From Acanthornis magna (Eukaryota; Chordata; Aves; Passeriformes; Acanthizidae), in the NCBI GenBank assembly GCA_036785705.1, contig JAWUZG010000173.1, positions 1,845,001 through 1,909,000 on the forward strand: DNA of 64,000 nt. Reading direction: 5' to 3'. Below the pieces are notes generated by a model that was not told the origin of the DNA, ran no database searches, and worked only from the letters and a program-made list of their open reading frames with translations. The translations under genes and the position numbers were made by a program. The first letter of the stretch is position 1. Every line of letters starts with the position of its first letter. This document shows positions 1 through 13,200 of this stretch, in pieces.

Positions 1-1117
1 AGGTCAGTTTGGGGTCCTGAATGACAACATAATTACGATTGTATTAATAAATTTCAGTATTTGCATAAATCCCGCCTTGCCACCAGGTTTTCTGGGAGGT
101 AGCTGGACGTATTCTACCAGTATATGTGCTTTTGGGGGATGAAGAGCAACTGAAAGACAGTGGTTATCCTTCTGCTACCTAAGCAACTCATCCCAGGCAG
201 ATGGCAGCCGCAGCAGTCACGTCTCTGTGTTGGGCTATACACTGCAGAAATTCTGTGTGTTTGCACCCACTTTCTGCCATGCATGTGCCGTGTGTGTGTG
301 CCTGCACACGTGCCACAGATACTTTTGTCTGGCTTGGCTCCCGGAGGAGTCACTCACTCTTTTAATGCATTTCTCTTCCCTCAGCCATCAGCGACTGCTG
401 GTCCCACTGAGCTCTTGGGTAACAGAGTTTGCTCTTGAGGAGCCATCCATTGGGCTAATCTGTAGGTTGGTTATTTGAGCCTGTTTGCAGGGGGAAAAAA
501 AAGAAAAAAGACATAAAATCCATGTCTCTTTTGGAGGACTGAGGATATTTATCTGCTGGGTTAGGTTCAAACCACCCTCCAAACACAGCTCATGGAGCAG
601 CTGGAAATACCCCTGCGCAGCCCTGCCCACACTGGCATGCCAGGAAATTAAATGGGGTTAAATTTTCTCAGTAGTCAGTGCTGTCTGACTTTAACACAGT
701 GCAATGTCTTTGAGCTGTACCTCCAAATACCTGCGTAGATTTGGTCTGAAGTGACCTGCTTCCAACTTCTCAGAAAGCTTATGTCTGAGCAGGGGTTTGA
801 ACTTGGATTTCCTGCCTCTCTGTATGAATTTCTTAATAATCAAATTACTTCTCTTTTTTACAGTTGTGGAGGGCACGCAATGACATGGGAGATTTAAAAT
901 GTTGGCAGATCATATATTTACAAATCTAACATTACACACCTAGCACAAATATTCAGGCTTTTTATTCTTTGGTAAATTCATACTTTCTCCTTCATCTTGT
1001 GAAGAATTGTCTTGCAGCATGCTGATGATGTTGGTTTGATTGCAGTAATAAATTTGGGTTGCTTGTTTGTTTTTAAGAAGAAATATTGCCTTACCTTTTT
1101 TGTTCTCCTCCTCAAAG
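1..1117. other. Intron upstream of the first exon
   Basis: No exon, repeat or conserved motif was recognised. A short GT-rich patch lies near 280-312. The stretch is taken as the 3' part of the intron after the N-terminal half of PLAT4. Confidence 0.7.
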
Positions 1118-1278
1118 GCTGATGAATTCTTCGTTGAAGCAGTAACGCTGAAGCAGGTGAGGAGGGTGAGGATAGGGCATGATGGCAAAGGAGGAAGCAG
1201 TGGCTGGTACCTTGCCAAAGTGATAGTGAGGGAAGAAGGACAGCCAGAAAGTGAGGCTGTGGAATTCCCCTGCTACAG
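1118..1278 (+). CDS. LOXHD1: LOXHD1 exon 1 of window (PLAT4, C-terminal half)
   Basis: This exon enters in phase 0 after a pyrimidine-rich acceptor (AG at 1116-1117) and ends before GT at 1279, leaving two bases of a split Arg codon. It encodes [13 protein letters not shown], then [12 protein letters not shown], the GWYL strand, and an acidic loop [16 protein letters not shown]. These are the strands after the FERG turn of a PLAT domain. The N-terminal half of this domain must lie upstream, because no matching exon is present in 1-1117. The EEGQPES loop is, as I recall, conserved in human PLAT4, which supports the domain numbering. Confidence 0.93.
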
Positions 1279-4200
1279 GTACTGGAAAAAATGCTTGCAA
1301 ATTAAGTCTCCGTCTATGCATTTGCCAGAGTTTGAAGAGCCTAGTTGTTGGTCCATGACTGGAATTTTCTGGGCACAGCTTAATCCTTTTTATTTATTCA
1401 TTTCGTCCATTTGTTTTCGCTAAGCCTGAAAGCAAAGAGTGTGTTTTGGGAGGTTTAAGATGCAGTTAACTCCCCTTACCAAACGAACAGCAAATCTGGA
1501 TTGTGAACTGCTCAGCAATTACCTCGGTAATGCAGAGAATTTCCAAAAGACAAAACACAACCTTCCAGTTTCACATCCAGTGAATTGCCTGCTGCAGAAA
1601 CACACTCTGCAATCTCCTGGTGCTGCTGCATGTGTGGAACGAGGCTCTGGTCCCTCACATGCGCATCCCATCTTTCTGGGAGCAATGGGATGCTATTTTT
1701 GTGTCGGGAGCATGCAAAATTGTTATGCTGCCATCTCAAGAGCTCCTTGCATGAGGGGAAATGCATATCACGCAGACAGAGACAGTGGTAGAGCAGAGGG
1801 CTGGGACTTACCCCTGTGGGTGGGCTATGAATGCATTCTCCTCTTCCCTAGACAATCAAGTGGCCAAAAAAAAAAGTGCTGTGCTGAGGCTGCCTGTGGG
1901 GAGCAAGATGCATGATCTGGCACTAACTGGGGTCTGCATCAGCACTGCAGCACAAACTAGAGAGAACTGGATGAAAACATTAGAGATTAAGTCCAGTGTG
2001 ATTCAGGGTCCCACCTCCCACCTGTAGGGTGGACATCCACTGAGCTCCATTTGACAACACCAAGTACGTGTTTTTAAAAAAAATCATCTCCCATGGACAA
2101 GTGGAATGGCAAAACTCAAACACAATTATTTTAAAACTGCAGACAAAGGTAAAGCCTCTAAGCTGGTTACTTGTCTTGAAATAACTCCACTCTAATGAGG
2201 GGAGTCAGCCCAATACAAAACAGGAGCCAGCCCCAGCCTCTTGGCGTTGCTAAAGCCACGTCACATCAGAGAGCAAACTCACCGGGGAGACAGCACGGAG
2301 CAGCAGATGCAATGTCATCCTGGTTGTGAAAAGCAAGCCAGTCTCTCCCTTTTCAAAGAACAAACAGCCACATAGTCATTGCTGCCTTTTGATCCATATT
2401 TAACAACCATATGTTTTACTGAGTTAAGCAAGCAATCGAGACAGGTTTTTCCTTGGAAATGAAGTGTCCACGTGAAGAGCTGTTTTGCTCAGACTCCTCA
2501 GAGATATTTCTGTGTCTGACTGCACCGTGCAGCTGGCTCATTTTAGAGATTTCCTTTTAGAATTGTCTCCTCATGTGACTGTTAAACTGGGTGTCTTCCA
2601 TCCGCTGGCAGCGATGACCCCTTTCCCCTTAGGTTTACACCTGTGGATCAGGAACAACAGCGGGCATTCCCCTCAGGCCAGGGATGGAAAAAGGACGGAG
2701 AGAAAAAAAATGCAAGACCTTATCCTCAAAACATTCATGGTGTACCTCCAGGCTTCAGGTCACCAGCAATGGAATTCCACTCTTCTTATCTTTCTAAATG
2801 TCTCTTTTCCCAAGCGATACCAGCGTTGTTCGAGTGACTTTTTTTTTTTGCTGTCCTTGTGCCAGCATTATCTCTTCCTCTCAGATTGAGAAGGTGACAT
2901 GACTGATCGCCACCAAGCACAGGGACAGCTGCTCCCTCTCACTCCCTTTGGTGCCCGAGTCTCCTGCGAGACCGAGGCATCATCGCAGTGTACGGGTGTC
3001 GTCATGGAGTCTGCAGAGATCTGAGAGCCAAGGTGCTCACCCACTGCATCCTCCACCTGAGGGACAGACATTTCCATGGCCTGCAGCATTTGGATGTTGC
3101 TCTCCACTCCCGTAGGCCAAGGACAGCTTTGGCAGGAACTCCTGCTCCACCCGCCTCTTCAGAGGCAAGATGTTGGAAAAGGCTAGTCCAAGAGAAGGCA
3201 GTGCAAGTGAGGTTAGTTAGGCACCCCATCCAAGGGGTACACCAGGGAAGGTTCTGCTTGGCCAGTGGACATGTTGTTCTCACTGCCTTTATCTCCAAGG
3301 CTTGATTAACCTTGGTCTGGAGGTCTACAGAAAGCAGGTTTTGCAGCTGGGTTTGTACTGAAAGCTGCTCCAGTGACGCTCAGCTGCTCCTGTGAGACAG
3401 CTAGGGGACAAAATGCCTTCCAGCAGAAACACATCTCACGTGTGCAGAAAGCCCCACAGGCTCCTTGCTCTGTGCAAGCCAGGCGGCACGTGGGGAGCAG
3501 ATACTCTGTCAAAAATCTCCCTAACCAGCTTCCACTCCAACTGATGCCTTTAACACACCCTTATGGATCTTCATTGCATAGAACTTGTTGAAGTCTCTGC
3601 TCTTGTTATTTACATATTCATATACATGGCTGTGTTTTGCCTTTTAATTTGAAATCTTTTCTGCAACTCCATAAGGATCATCTATTACTTAGTAATCACA
3701 ACAGCTCTGCAAGAAGAGCTGTCTTTGTTGTACAAGGGAGCGAGCAGAGATAAAGGGAAGCTAAGTGGATTAATTGTGAGTTTGTGTCAGATTCAGGAAG
3801 AGAATTGAGAAATAACGACTCCCAGGCCTGTGCTTTCTACTCTAAACAGTTGGCTTAGCGTCAGTGATTTTTAAAGTGGTCATTTGATCTGTGCTTGCAC
3901 GAAGTAAATGCAAGTTACTTATTCTCCAAGTATTATTTGCTGAATTACTAGTACATCACTTGGATGCAGTACTATTCCTCCCTTACATGGCATTATAATA
4001 TCCATGCTTTTAGGAACTGAATATTGAATCATTCAGTGGAATCACTGAACAGTTTGTACCTTTTAATACCTGATGTGGTTTAGGTACTGTGATGATGAAT
4101 ACTGCTGCAAAGCTCAAAATTAAAGGAGTTCACCTTTTGCCCCAGAAATGGAGCCATACTTTTTTTTAAGATCAGAACTGAGTTCTTCTGGTTTCATTTT

Positions 4201-7200
4201 CTCCTCAAAGCTCTCTGGAAGTCCAGGAATGGACTAGCTGACATTCTCTAAAACACCCTATTTTTTATAATATTTATATCCCAGACAGAAATGAATTTTC
4301 TATCAGACAAAGTCGTGAGTTCATGATAGGATAGAATTTTACATGTTATAAATCATTACAACTCCACTGAAATCTTCAGTGATACGTCATTAAATTTTTT
4401 TCTAAGCATATGGTCCATCCTAATTTTTCTCCAGCACAAGCATGAGAGAACATTGTTAATTCTCTGAAGAACAACAGACAGGCCATGAATGGGATAATGC
4501 ACTAGAAGACTCCTGCAAAAGAACATTTATTCAATCAAATGCCAAAAAATGTTCATCATACAAAGCAGCCAGAGAAACCTCCTTTTCTTGCCTAAAAATA
4601 AACTGAAATGTCTATCTCTTTCACACATTATTGTGTATAGGTTATAGTTAAAGGCACACACAAATACATACGTGCCTCTGAATCTAATGGATGTGCCAAT
4701 CATTCTAATTGCACTCAGGCTGGATTTTAAATGCAATATATGATGTCATAGCATATTTTTTCCAGTGGTCGCCTGACTCTCTGATCCTACAGAAGTTCTT
4801 TCTGAAGTGGCTTTCATGTCATATTTCTGTCCTCTTTGAGTTATATTGGTCATAAAATATCTCTTTAAAATCAAGGATATGACACAGGACACGACTACAC
4901 CCTTGCAAAATCCACAGTGGCATGTGAATTACATTCACTGAAATCATATAGAGGTTCTGATAAAATAAAAGATTTTGACATGCCTTTTGTAGTAGGGATA
5001 TGACAGCAGTGCACTGAGATATTCTATTTTCTGCAGCCAGATGTGTTTATAATGTGTCAATCCACTTGTGTTCGGTGTAAGACTATAAACCCCTGGTTTC
5101 AATCTGCTGCTCAGTGATACGCTGTCGGAAGTGAAATTAGGATATTGATGCATATGTGATGAAGGGAAGGGATGCAGTGGCATTGCTCATCCAAATATTT
5201 CCTCTGACACTAATCCTCTTGAGAAAATAGTGCTTCTGCCACTATATTGATATTGTCTTGGATGAAACAGCACAAGGAGCCTTAAGCCACTTTTGCTGAT
5301 AAATCTCTCTCTTCCTCCTCCAGTCCAAGACATGCTCCTTCTCCTGCCATCGGTGCCTACCAACACTGGGAGCAGGAGTTTCTTTATCTCGGGGTGTGTC
5401 CTGCTTTTCTGATTCGCTTGCCTCCTCTGTCCTCACTGCAGAAGCAGTTTCCATTTGCTGTGCTGCACACAGAGATCTGTTTCTGGTGGGATGTATTTTC
5501 ATCCTGCCACCTCAGCGCAGGGGAGATTCACTCAGATTTATCCCAGATACACCTAAAATGTCAGCAATGGTGAAGGTGACAGAAAGCAGCAGCATGTCCA
5601 CTGGCAACAGAAACAGCAGCTTGCAGGGCACAGAAAAGGAGGAGAACAGAAGTGCGTCTACCTTGTGAGCTTCTGCCTTCCTGAAGGCCATGCTGGGTTC
5701 AGTGGTCCTGGAGTGGGGGATTCTGGCTTGATTTTTGTGGGTCCTCCCAGTTAACATCCATGCACACAGAAGCATCTTGACTTTTGGGATGACGTGATCC
5801 CCTAGCCATTGTATGCCTGTCCAAGGATGCGAATCCTGAGCCAGCATCAAGAACTACATGGTACAAAGGTATTAAGGACCAGTTCTAACAGGTAAAATAA
5901 CCCCATCCCACCCCAGCCCCAAAATATCAATAAAGACTTCCTTTCTCAAGACAAAGTGATGTCTTAGCATGCTTGCATTGTAATCTACCCTGGCTCAATT
6001 CTTGGCATCAGTTTCATGGATTTTTCTGCTCCTCTTTCCCACTACACCCATCAGCCTCCTCTGAGGCACAGCTCTGCACCTGATGCCCTCACATGGTGCT
6101 CGTGTGTTCATCACCACGTCCATGTGTTCGTCACCCTCATGCTGACCACCTGAGCTTTTAGCCCTGTCCCAGACCACCTGCACAAGGCCACCTATTTTCA
6201 GGGAGGAAGGGAAGAATACGGGGTAGAGTGCATACCCGAGAACCTCCCAAAGCTTAGAGGGAAGCTGGGGTTGGAGATGTGTGTCTGTGTGGTGGGATTC
6301 CTGTGCACCTCTTTTGCATGAGAACACTGCTGCTCGTGCTTCCAGGACCGGCTGGCTCCAGCTCATGTTTGGATTTCTTTCCTGGTGCTGTTTGTTTGCA
6401 TGGTTTCTTTGTGCTTATTGTTTTCCTCTGGGTGGGAGGAGAGATGAGAAGATAAAAAATATGATATTCCTTCAGATAGACGAAGTGGAGATGTACTATC
6501 CTTGGTCTTCCAAAATATCTGGTCCAGCTGGTGATGACCGTGAGCTGCGCTGGCTTTTTACCAGCGAGGTGCCTTAGGTTCGATCCAGCTCTCAGCAGGC
6601 GTTTGCTCATGTCCCCAAATCCTGGTTTTAAGGGTCGTTTTCTGGTTTCCATTCGTGCTGACTCACTGCCAAAGTCAAAGATGGAGACTTTGATGGGAAG
6701 AGCAAGCTGCCCTCCTTTGTGGCACAGGGGTCAGCCAAGGACACCGTGCGTGTCACAGTGACACTGTGGGAGCTCGCAGGGCACGTGGGCTGCAGGTGTT
6801 TGTGCAGAAGCAGGTCTGCTGCTGTCCGGCGTGGCCACCTTTAAAAAGAAGCAGTTTCTGGGGGTTTGTTTTTACTCCTCCTGGTTCTGGGAATTGTTAA
6901 AGCCATTTAAATACTCTGCATGACCCGCCAGAGAGTGCTCATTTGTCCTTTTCTCGCCCCTGCTGATTTGAAACAGTATTTTTAGCTGCGAAAGGCGCTG
7001 CTGCAGATAGATGTGTACCTGGGAACAATGGGCATTCTGGGAACTGCTCCTGCTCTCACAGCACCGCTGTGGGAAACCTGACCCTAAACAGATGCTTACA
7101 GGAATATATTGAGGGCTGCAGCAGTCTGGGTTTGAGGAGGAAAGTGAGAAACTTCTGCCAGGGCCCTGGCTGTTGTCATGCAATGGTTGCTGTAGGGCAT

Positions 7201-10200
7201 ATTGTGGGGCTGGGACTGTAAATCCTTCCCCCCGAGGCTGAAGGAGCAGCTGTGAAGGTTATCAGGTTAGCAATTGGTTCCCCTCTGTTTTGGGAGTGGA
7301 CTTTTGGAGGGGGACTGGAGACGGAACTTTTGGAAAGGGCATGTAGAGGTAGGATAAGGGCGAAATGATCCTGAACTGAAGAAAGGCAGAGAGATTAGAT
7401 ATTAAGAAGAAATTCTTTACTGTCAGAGTGCTGAGGCCTTGGCACAGGTTTTCTGGAGAAGCTGTGGCTCCCCCATCCCTGGAAGGAATCCCAAGGCCAG
7501 GTTGGATCCGGCTTGGGTAGTGGAAGGTGTAGTAGAAGGTGTCCCTGCCCATGGCAGGGGCTTGGGATGGGATGAGTTTTAGTGTCCCTTCCAACCCAAA
7601 CCATTCCATGATTCTATGATTTTCCCTTCCAAATGTTTCCCCTTGAGATCATGCTACAGTTTGCTTTGCTCCCAGATCATCTTCTTAATTAGGCTGCTTG
7701 GATCTTTAATGCTGAGAAACATAGGAAATCCTTCCTTTTTGCTGATGCCAGCTGCCTCCACATATCCAGCCCTGAAAATGGGAATAACATAACTCATCCC
7801 CACCCTTTAGTGGTAGAGGCTGCAAGTCTTTCTGGTCAGAGAAGGTCGATGCTTTCAAGACCCTAAGACTGCCCATTCGAAGGAATAACTTGTGGTTGTT
7901 GAGTTTGTGCTTTTCAGACAGAGGGACATCACAGCAGATGCTTATCTACAGCGAGCAGCACTCTCATGGTCCCTCTTCTTGGAAAAATGGAGGTTTAAAA
8001 TGTGGCTGCCGTATGGTCCGGTCAAGTTCCTGCTAAGATAACAGAAATGCAGAGCCCTCTAAAAATATCTTTTTGACCATGGTGTGGATTTGGGCTGTGT
8101 GTGAAGCCAACGTAGATTTTGAAATGTCTAACAAGTGCTAATTATTCAAAGATAACTTACTTCTGTTTGTAAACCAGATGGCTTGACAAAAATGAGGACG
8201 ATGGTCAGATTGTCCGAGAATTAGTGCCTGCTGGGGAGTCGCCATTGCTGAAAAGTGAGTTTAGCTTGGAATAAAAAAGGTCTGGATTCGAGTTGTACAT
8301 GGATGTATTTATTTGCTTTATTCTTCTTAATAATTCTTGTCAGTTACCAGCAAATCTACTGGGCCTTTTTTTCCATTCTCAAGCAAGAAGCTGCAGTAGG
8401 TCATGCTGCAAGAAATGCCTCTGACTCTGAAATTACAGTTAATGAATGGGATTAATTTGTACAAAAGAGCATAATTGCAACATTATATATGTAGAAAGAA
8501 ACTTTGATTTTTAATGTTGTGTTTTGTTTAAGAACTGCTTTATTGTATATCTTTCTCTGAAGGATCTTGAATTGTCACTGTTTTAGTAGAGTAATTCCAT
8601 CAAATAACTGCATTCTCAGAAGAAAATCACCAAAAATATTATATTGCCCTTTCCTAGAGAACCAGGGCTCCAATGCTACGACTTTCTTTAGAAAACAGTG
8701 CTTGCATAGTGCAGGTTGTTTTCTTAAAAAAAAAAAAAAAAAAAAGGTCAAAGTTACTGAATTAAATTTTAAGTATAAAAATAGTGAAATAATCCCATTT
8801 GCCTAAGTGCATTTTTATGGCTTGGGTAATCATCTAACAGTGAGAAGGAGGCATACAGAATATTTTATGCTTACTAGTATAACTGTTGGATCTCTCTTTT
8901 TTTTTTGGTGAATAACTCCAAGGTGTGACAGCTTCTCCAGCATGGCCCTAAGATGCTGGAACGGAGGGCAAAGTCCTTTCTGTGTCTGTATCTGGAGCCT
9001 GCCCCTGCTATATCTTGTTTGAAGCCAGTTGCCTGGCTGGGCACTGGAAATGTCACTCACATGTCTGTGTTTTGTACATCGATCTTGCTCCAGATGTCAG
9101 TTATCACATCAGCGTGAAGACGGGAGATGTCCCCGGTGCCAGCTCAGATTCCAAGGTTTTCATCAAACTCTACGGTGAAAAAGCAGACTCCAGCAAAGAG
9201 CCTCTCTTAGTCTCTGATAATGATCTAGGCAATTATTTTGAACGTGGTCGAGTGGATGAGTTTACTCTAGATATGATGGATATTGGAAAGGTAAGAATTA
9301 ATTGCAGGTGTCGCTGTACTTTGTAAAAATGTCTGAATTCAGAAGAAAATAACACTTGGTATTGAATGTGATTAAAAGAACCTTTGGCCCCTACATTGGA
9401 TATTAAGAAACTTGTTTCACATAGATTTTACACCAGTAACCTATTGTGCATGCTGGCATGTGAGGACTGTTTTAAGTTTATAGTTAAATACGTATATAAA
9501 TTATTTACACGAACACAGTGGAAGAGCACAGTGCCAGGGTAAGGAGATTGTTATATATTAAGTGAATTCTGTCGTGCTGGGGTTTTTCCTGCCCTCTGGG
9601 TTTTTGTTTGCTTTTTTCAAAGATCAACCGAATATTGATTGGGCACGATAACGTGGGTCTCCGGTCCGGCTGGTTCCTGGCCAGTGTCCAGATCACAGTT
9701 CCAGTCCAGGGAAGGCAGTACATGTTCCCCTGCAACCGATGGCTTGACAAGGATGAAGCTGATGGCAGGGTGGAGGTGGAGGTCTACCCAAGTGAGATTT
9801 TGCCAATTGAGAAATGTAAGAGAACATGTGCTGTTTTATAGCTAGGGCTAAATATGTATTGCTACCTGTCTTGAGGGCGAGGTCACAACTAAAACCAGAA
9901 AGTCACCATCCCTACGAGCTTGCATTGGTGAGGAAAGGAAAATATTCTCCTCATGCTTTCTAAAAGAGTTGGAAAAACATTGCAGAGATTTTCATCTCCA
10001 TTTCCTGAGACCATGTGAAAAATTTGCATCCTGGGCAGCACAACACAGCACAAGACAATGTGCTTCTTCACTGCAATATCACTGGGCTCTGCTTTTTTCT
10101 ACATTCACCTACCCCAGTCCTTTTTTCTCTTTGTGCACCAGCACATGTCCCATCCTGTCTTTATTACCCCGTTTCCTGGAAGGGAGAACCTTTTTGATAA

Positions 10201-13200
10201 ATAAGCGCCAAATCCCTACTGACCACTTGACTTTTATCAGTAGACCCATTTTCTTTTAGGGCTACAGTTAAAATTTGCTGTCAGATCCTGAGAAAGAATG
10301 CTGTGTTTTTCCCCTGCTCTCTGTAACTCCCTCCTTTGTACTGTACTAAGAAGATCATTCAACCACTCTATAGTTAGTACTGAAACAAAATTCCCTTTTA
10401 AGGCTCTGCTTTGCACCCCTCTGACACTGGCTTAATACTTGTAAAAGGAAAACTATTAGGTTAGTCCTCAGTGAAGGGTTCTGTTATCTCACATTTAGTT
10501 TGGATAAGAGCAAATGGTAGGCTACGTGGACATTTGTTAAGACAAGGTAATTTAATTTGGAACCTGAGCCCCCGGGAATGTTGTTATCTGAGTTTCTCTG
10601 CTGATTTAATTGCTTTATTTTTGGACTAGTGATAAACTATGAGGTGTCTGTAGTTACTGGAGGCGTGCGAGCCGCAGGCACCAACGCCAAAGTCTTCATG
10701 CAGATTTATGGCGAGACTGGCAAAACGGAACTGATCATCTTAGAAAACAGATCCAACAACTTCGAAAGGGGAGCCACAGATGTCTTCAAGGTATGATGAA
10801 GGCAGACACTGCCACTTCTAAGCGGGGAAAACAATGATCAGCCAAAACTGAGACATCAATAGAATAGTTGGCCCATTGATTAAAAAAAAAAATAAAATAC
10901 CCAAACAACAACAACTACAAAAACAAAAAAAAAAAGAAAAAAAAAACCAACAAACTTTTCAAGAAAATTGGAAAGCATCTGGCAGTATCTACTGTCCTCT
11001 ATCCATATTTTCAGAAGGCTTTTTATTTCTTTTATAGAGTTTTGTGTTTTGTGGAGGGACTTTCATCTTCTGAGGGGCTGCTAGCAAAGGTGTCATTGAA
11101 ATTTATGGTCTAAAAGCAGTACTTGTTTATATTTATTCTCAAAAGGATCTCAAAAGACTTTAAGCTTTGGGCCTGACCACTTGGCACTGCCAATTTTCAT
11201 TGTGTAGCAGGGGGAAAAAAATGACATTTGTGTAAGAATATGAGGAATCCCAGGTTTGCCTGTGGCCACACTCTGTTAATCAGGGTACACTGCCAGCCGT
11301 GTAGAGGCTTGCAGGTCTAATTCCTGTGAATGTGGAAGTTCCCCATGGATTTTACAGTGTCTGTAGCACTGTTCCACGGGCTCTGCTCGGTCCTGTCGGG
11401 ATGGTCAGAATTCAGATTTATGCTGCAGAGACCACACCTCTTCCTGAGCAGCCCAGCTGGGAAGGGAGAGCTTGCAGGGGTGAGAAACACAACTCAGACA
11501 TAACTCAGGTGAGAGAGCCAGGGCCTGGATAATCCAGAAAGAGGTCCTGGGCTGATGAGGCTGAGCAGCAGATGTGGCTCACAACATGGTCAGGCATCCT
11601 CTCCCTTTTGGACAAATGTTCTTTTCGGCCTTGTTCACCTGCGGTTTCTGTCCAGGGAAACCAAGGTCAGGATGAAAGGAATGGTCTTAGCTCTTGTCCT
11701 GATCTGGGATCAGAGCACAAGTCAAGATGCTCTGTCAAGGCACACCTGAGCCGCATCCTTGTGAATTGAGGGAGAGACCAACATCTGGACAGTGAGGCAG
11801 AGGGTCCAGATGGGATCAGGATTTAAGGCACATCTGTCACACGTGCTCACAGCACAGGGCTTGGCACAGCGGCACCTACACCTTCTCATGAATTTGCAGT
11901 CCCGCAGAGGTTGGATCCATCTCAACACGGTTAAGATGGAGCTAATTGATGAAGCTCCCCTGATTCACTGAGGCTGGGATATCCTTCCTGCTGTCAGTGG
12001 CCAAACGGAGGTCCCTCTATCCACAGCTTTACCAGCTTTGTAATGTGTATTTTTGAGATCAGTTCACCTCCTCCTGCCTCATTTTCTTGCTTAACCGAAT
12101 GGAGTTACTGATGTTTATCCATTTTTAATGAGTTTTTGGGGATTTGAAATGACTAGTACCTTATAAATGTTTGCTTTTTAAAAACTCTCCATAATTTTAA
12201 GATTAGGTTTCTCTGATTTTAAAGGAAATAAGCTTTCTAAAATTTATGAGTAAGAGCTATTAGCCAATATCAGATTTATAATAAAGCCATATGTACAGTG
12301 CTCTGTTTACATAGCTGTGCTTATATCCTCTCTCAGATATTTATTGCCAGATTTAAAAATTATGCCCATTTCTGTGATTTTTTTATAAGCACACAAGGCA
12401 GAAGCTCCGAAGCATTAATAAACAGATCCTCTGTCTCTTTCACTACATGAATATTTACAAAAAGACACGGGTAAAAATAAGATTCTGTGCGCTACATGCT
12501 AATAGGAAATGCCATCAGTTATGGACAAGGCATGCAGGATGATTACAGCAAATCTAAGAGTAAAGCCATGTAAGGAAAGATACATTCTTTATGTCAGGAC
12601 AGCGGGATCAATTTTAGTTTTCTGATAAGCATCTTGTGTGCAATTGATTTTGTTTTAATCTGCAAAACGCTTCTAGACTAAAACCTTACATGCCAAGTTC
12701 CAGATTTCACCCTGAAGCAAATGTTTGCAAGTTTTATAATATAAACACTGCGAAACAGCGTAAGCAATCATCAGAAACAAGTCATGGGTTGTTGAAGGAT
12801 TGCGTGGAGTAAAATCATCTATCCAACTTCATTAGGTAGTAATCCGGACAGATAATCTGAACCGAGAAGGTTTTGTGTCTGCTGTGCTGACTAGGGGGAT
12901 GTAAATCTCCTTACTGATCAGCCTTCTGCCACCGAATCACTGAAACCACTGATGATTGTATCCTCTCTGCACACCAGCAAAGTGAGAAAATACTTCTCTA
13001 ATTTTCCAGATGAGAAGGAAGGAGAAGGGCACTCCAAGCCCACAGTGTGTGTCAGAGATCAGGTTATATGAGTTAACTGCCTTTCCACTGCACCATTATT
13101 GCTTCCTGCTGGCTTCATATCCTGTGCTGAGTATGAAAGGCATCTTATTATTAATTTTCAAAATACCTCATGCACTGAGAATTGGTGAAAATCTGGTGTG

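Noticed and set aside
2868..3305. GC-richer patch with overlapping ORFs on both strands, considered as a processed pseudogene
   Set aside because: No frame gives recognisable domains, and there is no poly-A or target duplication.
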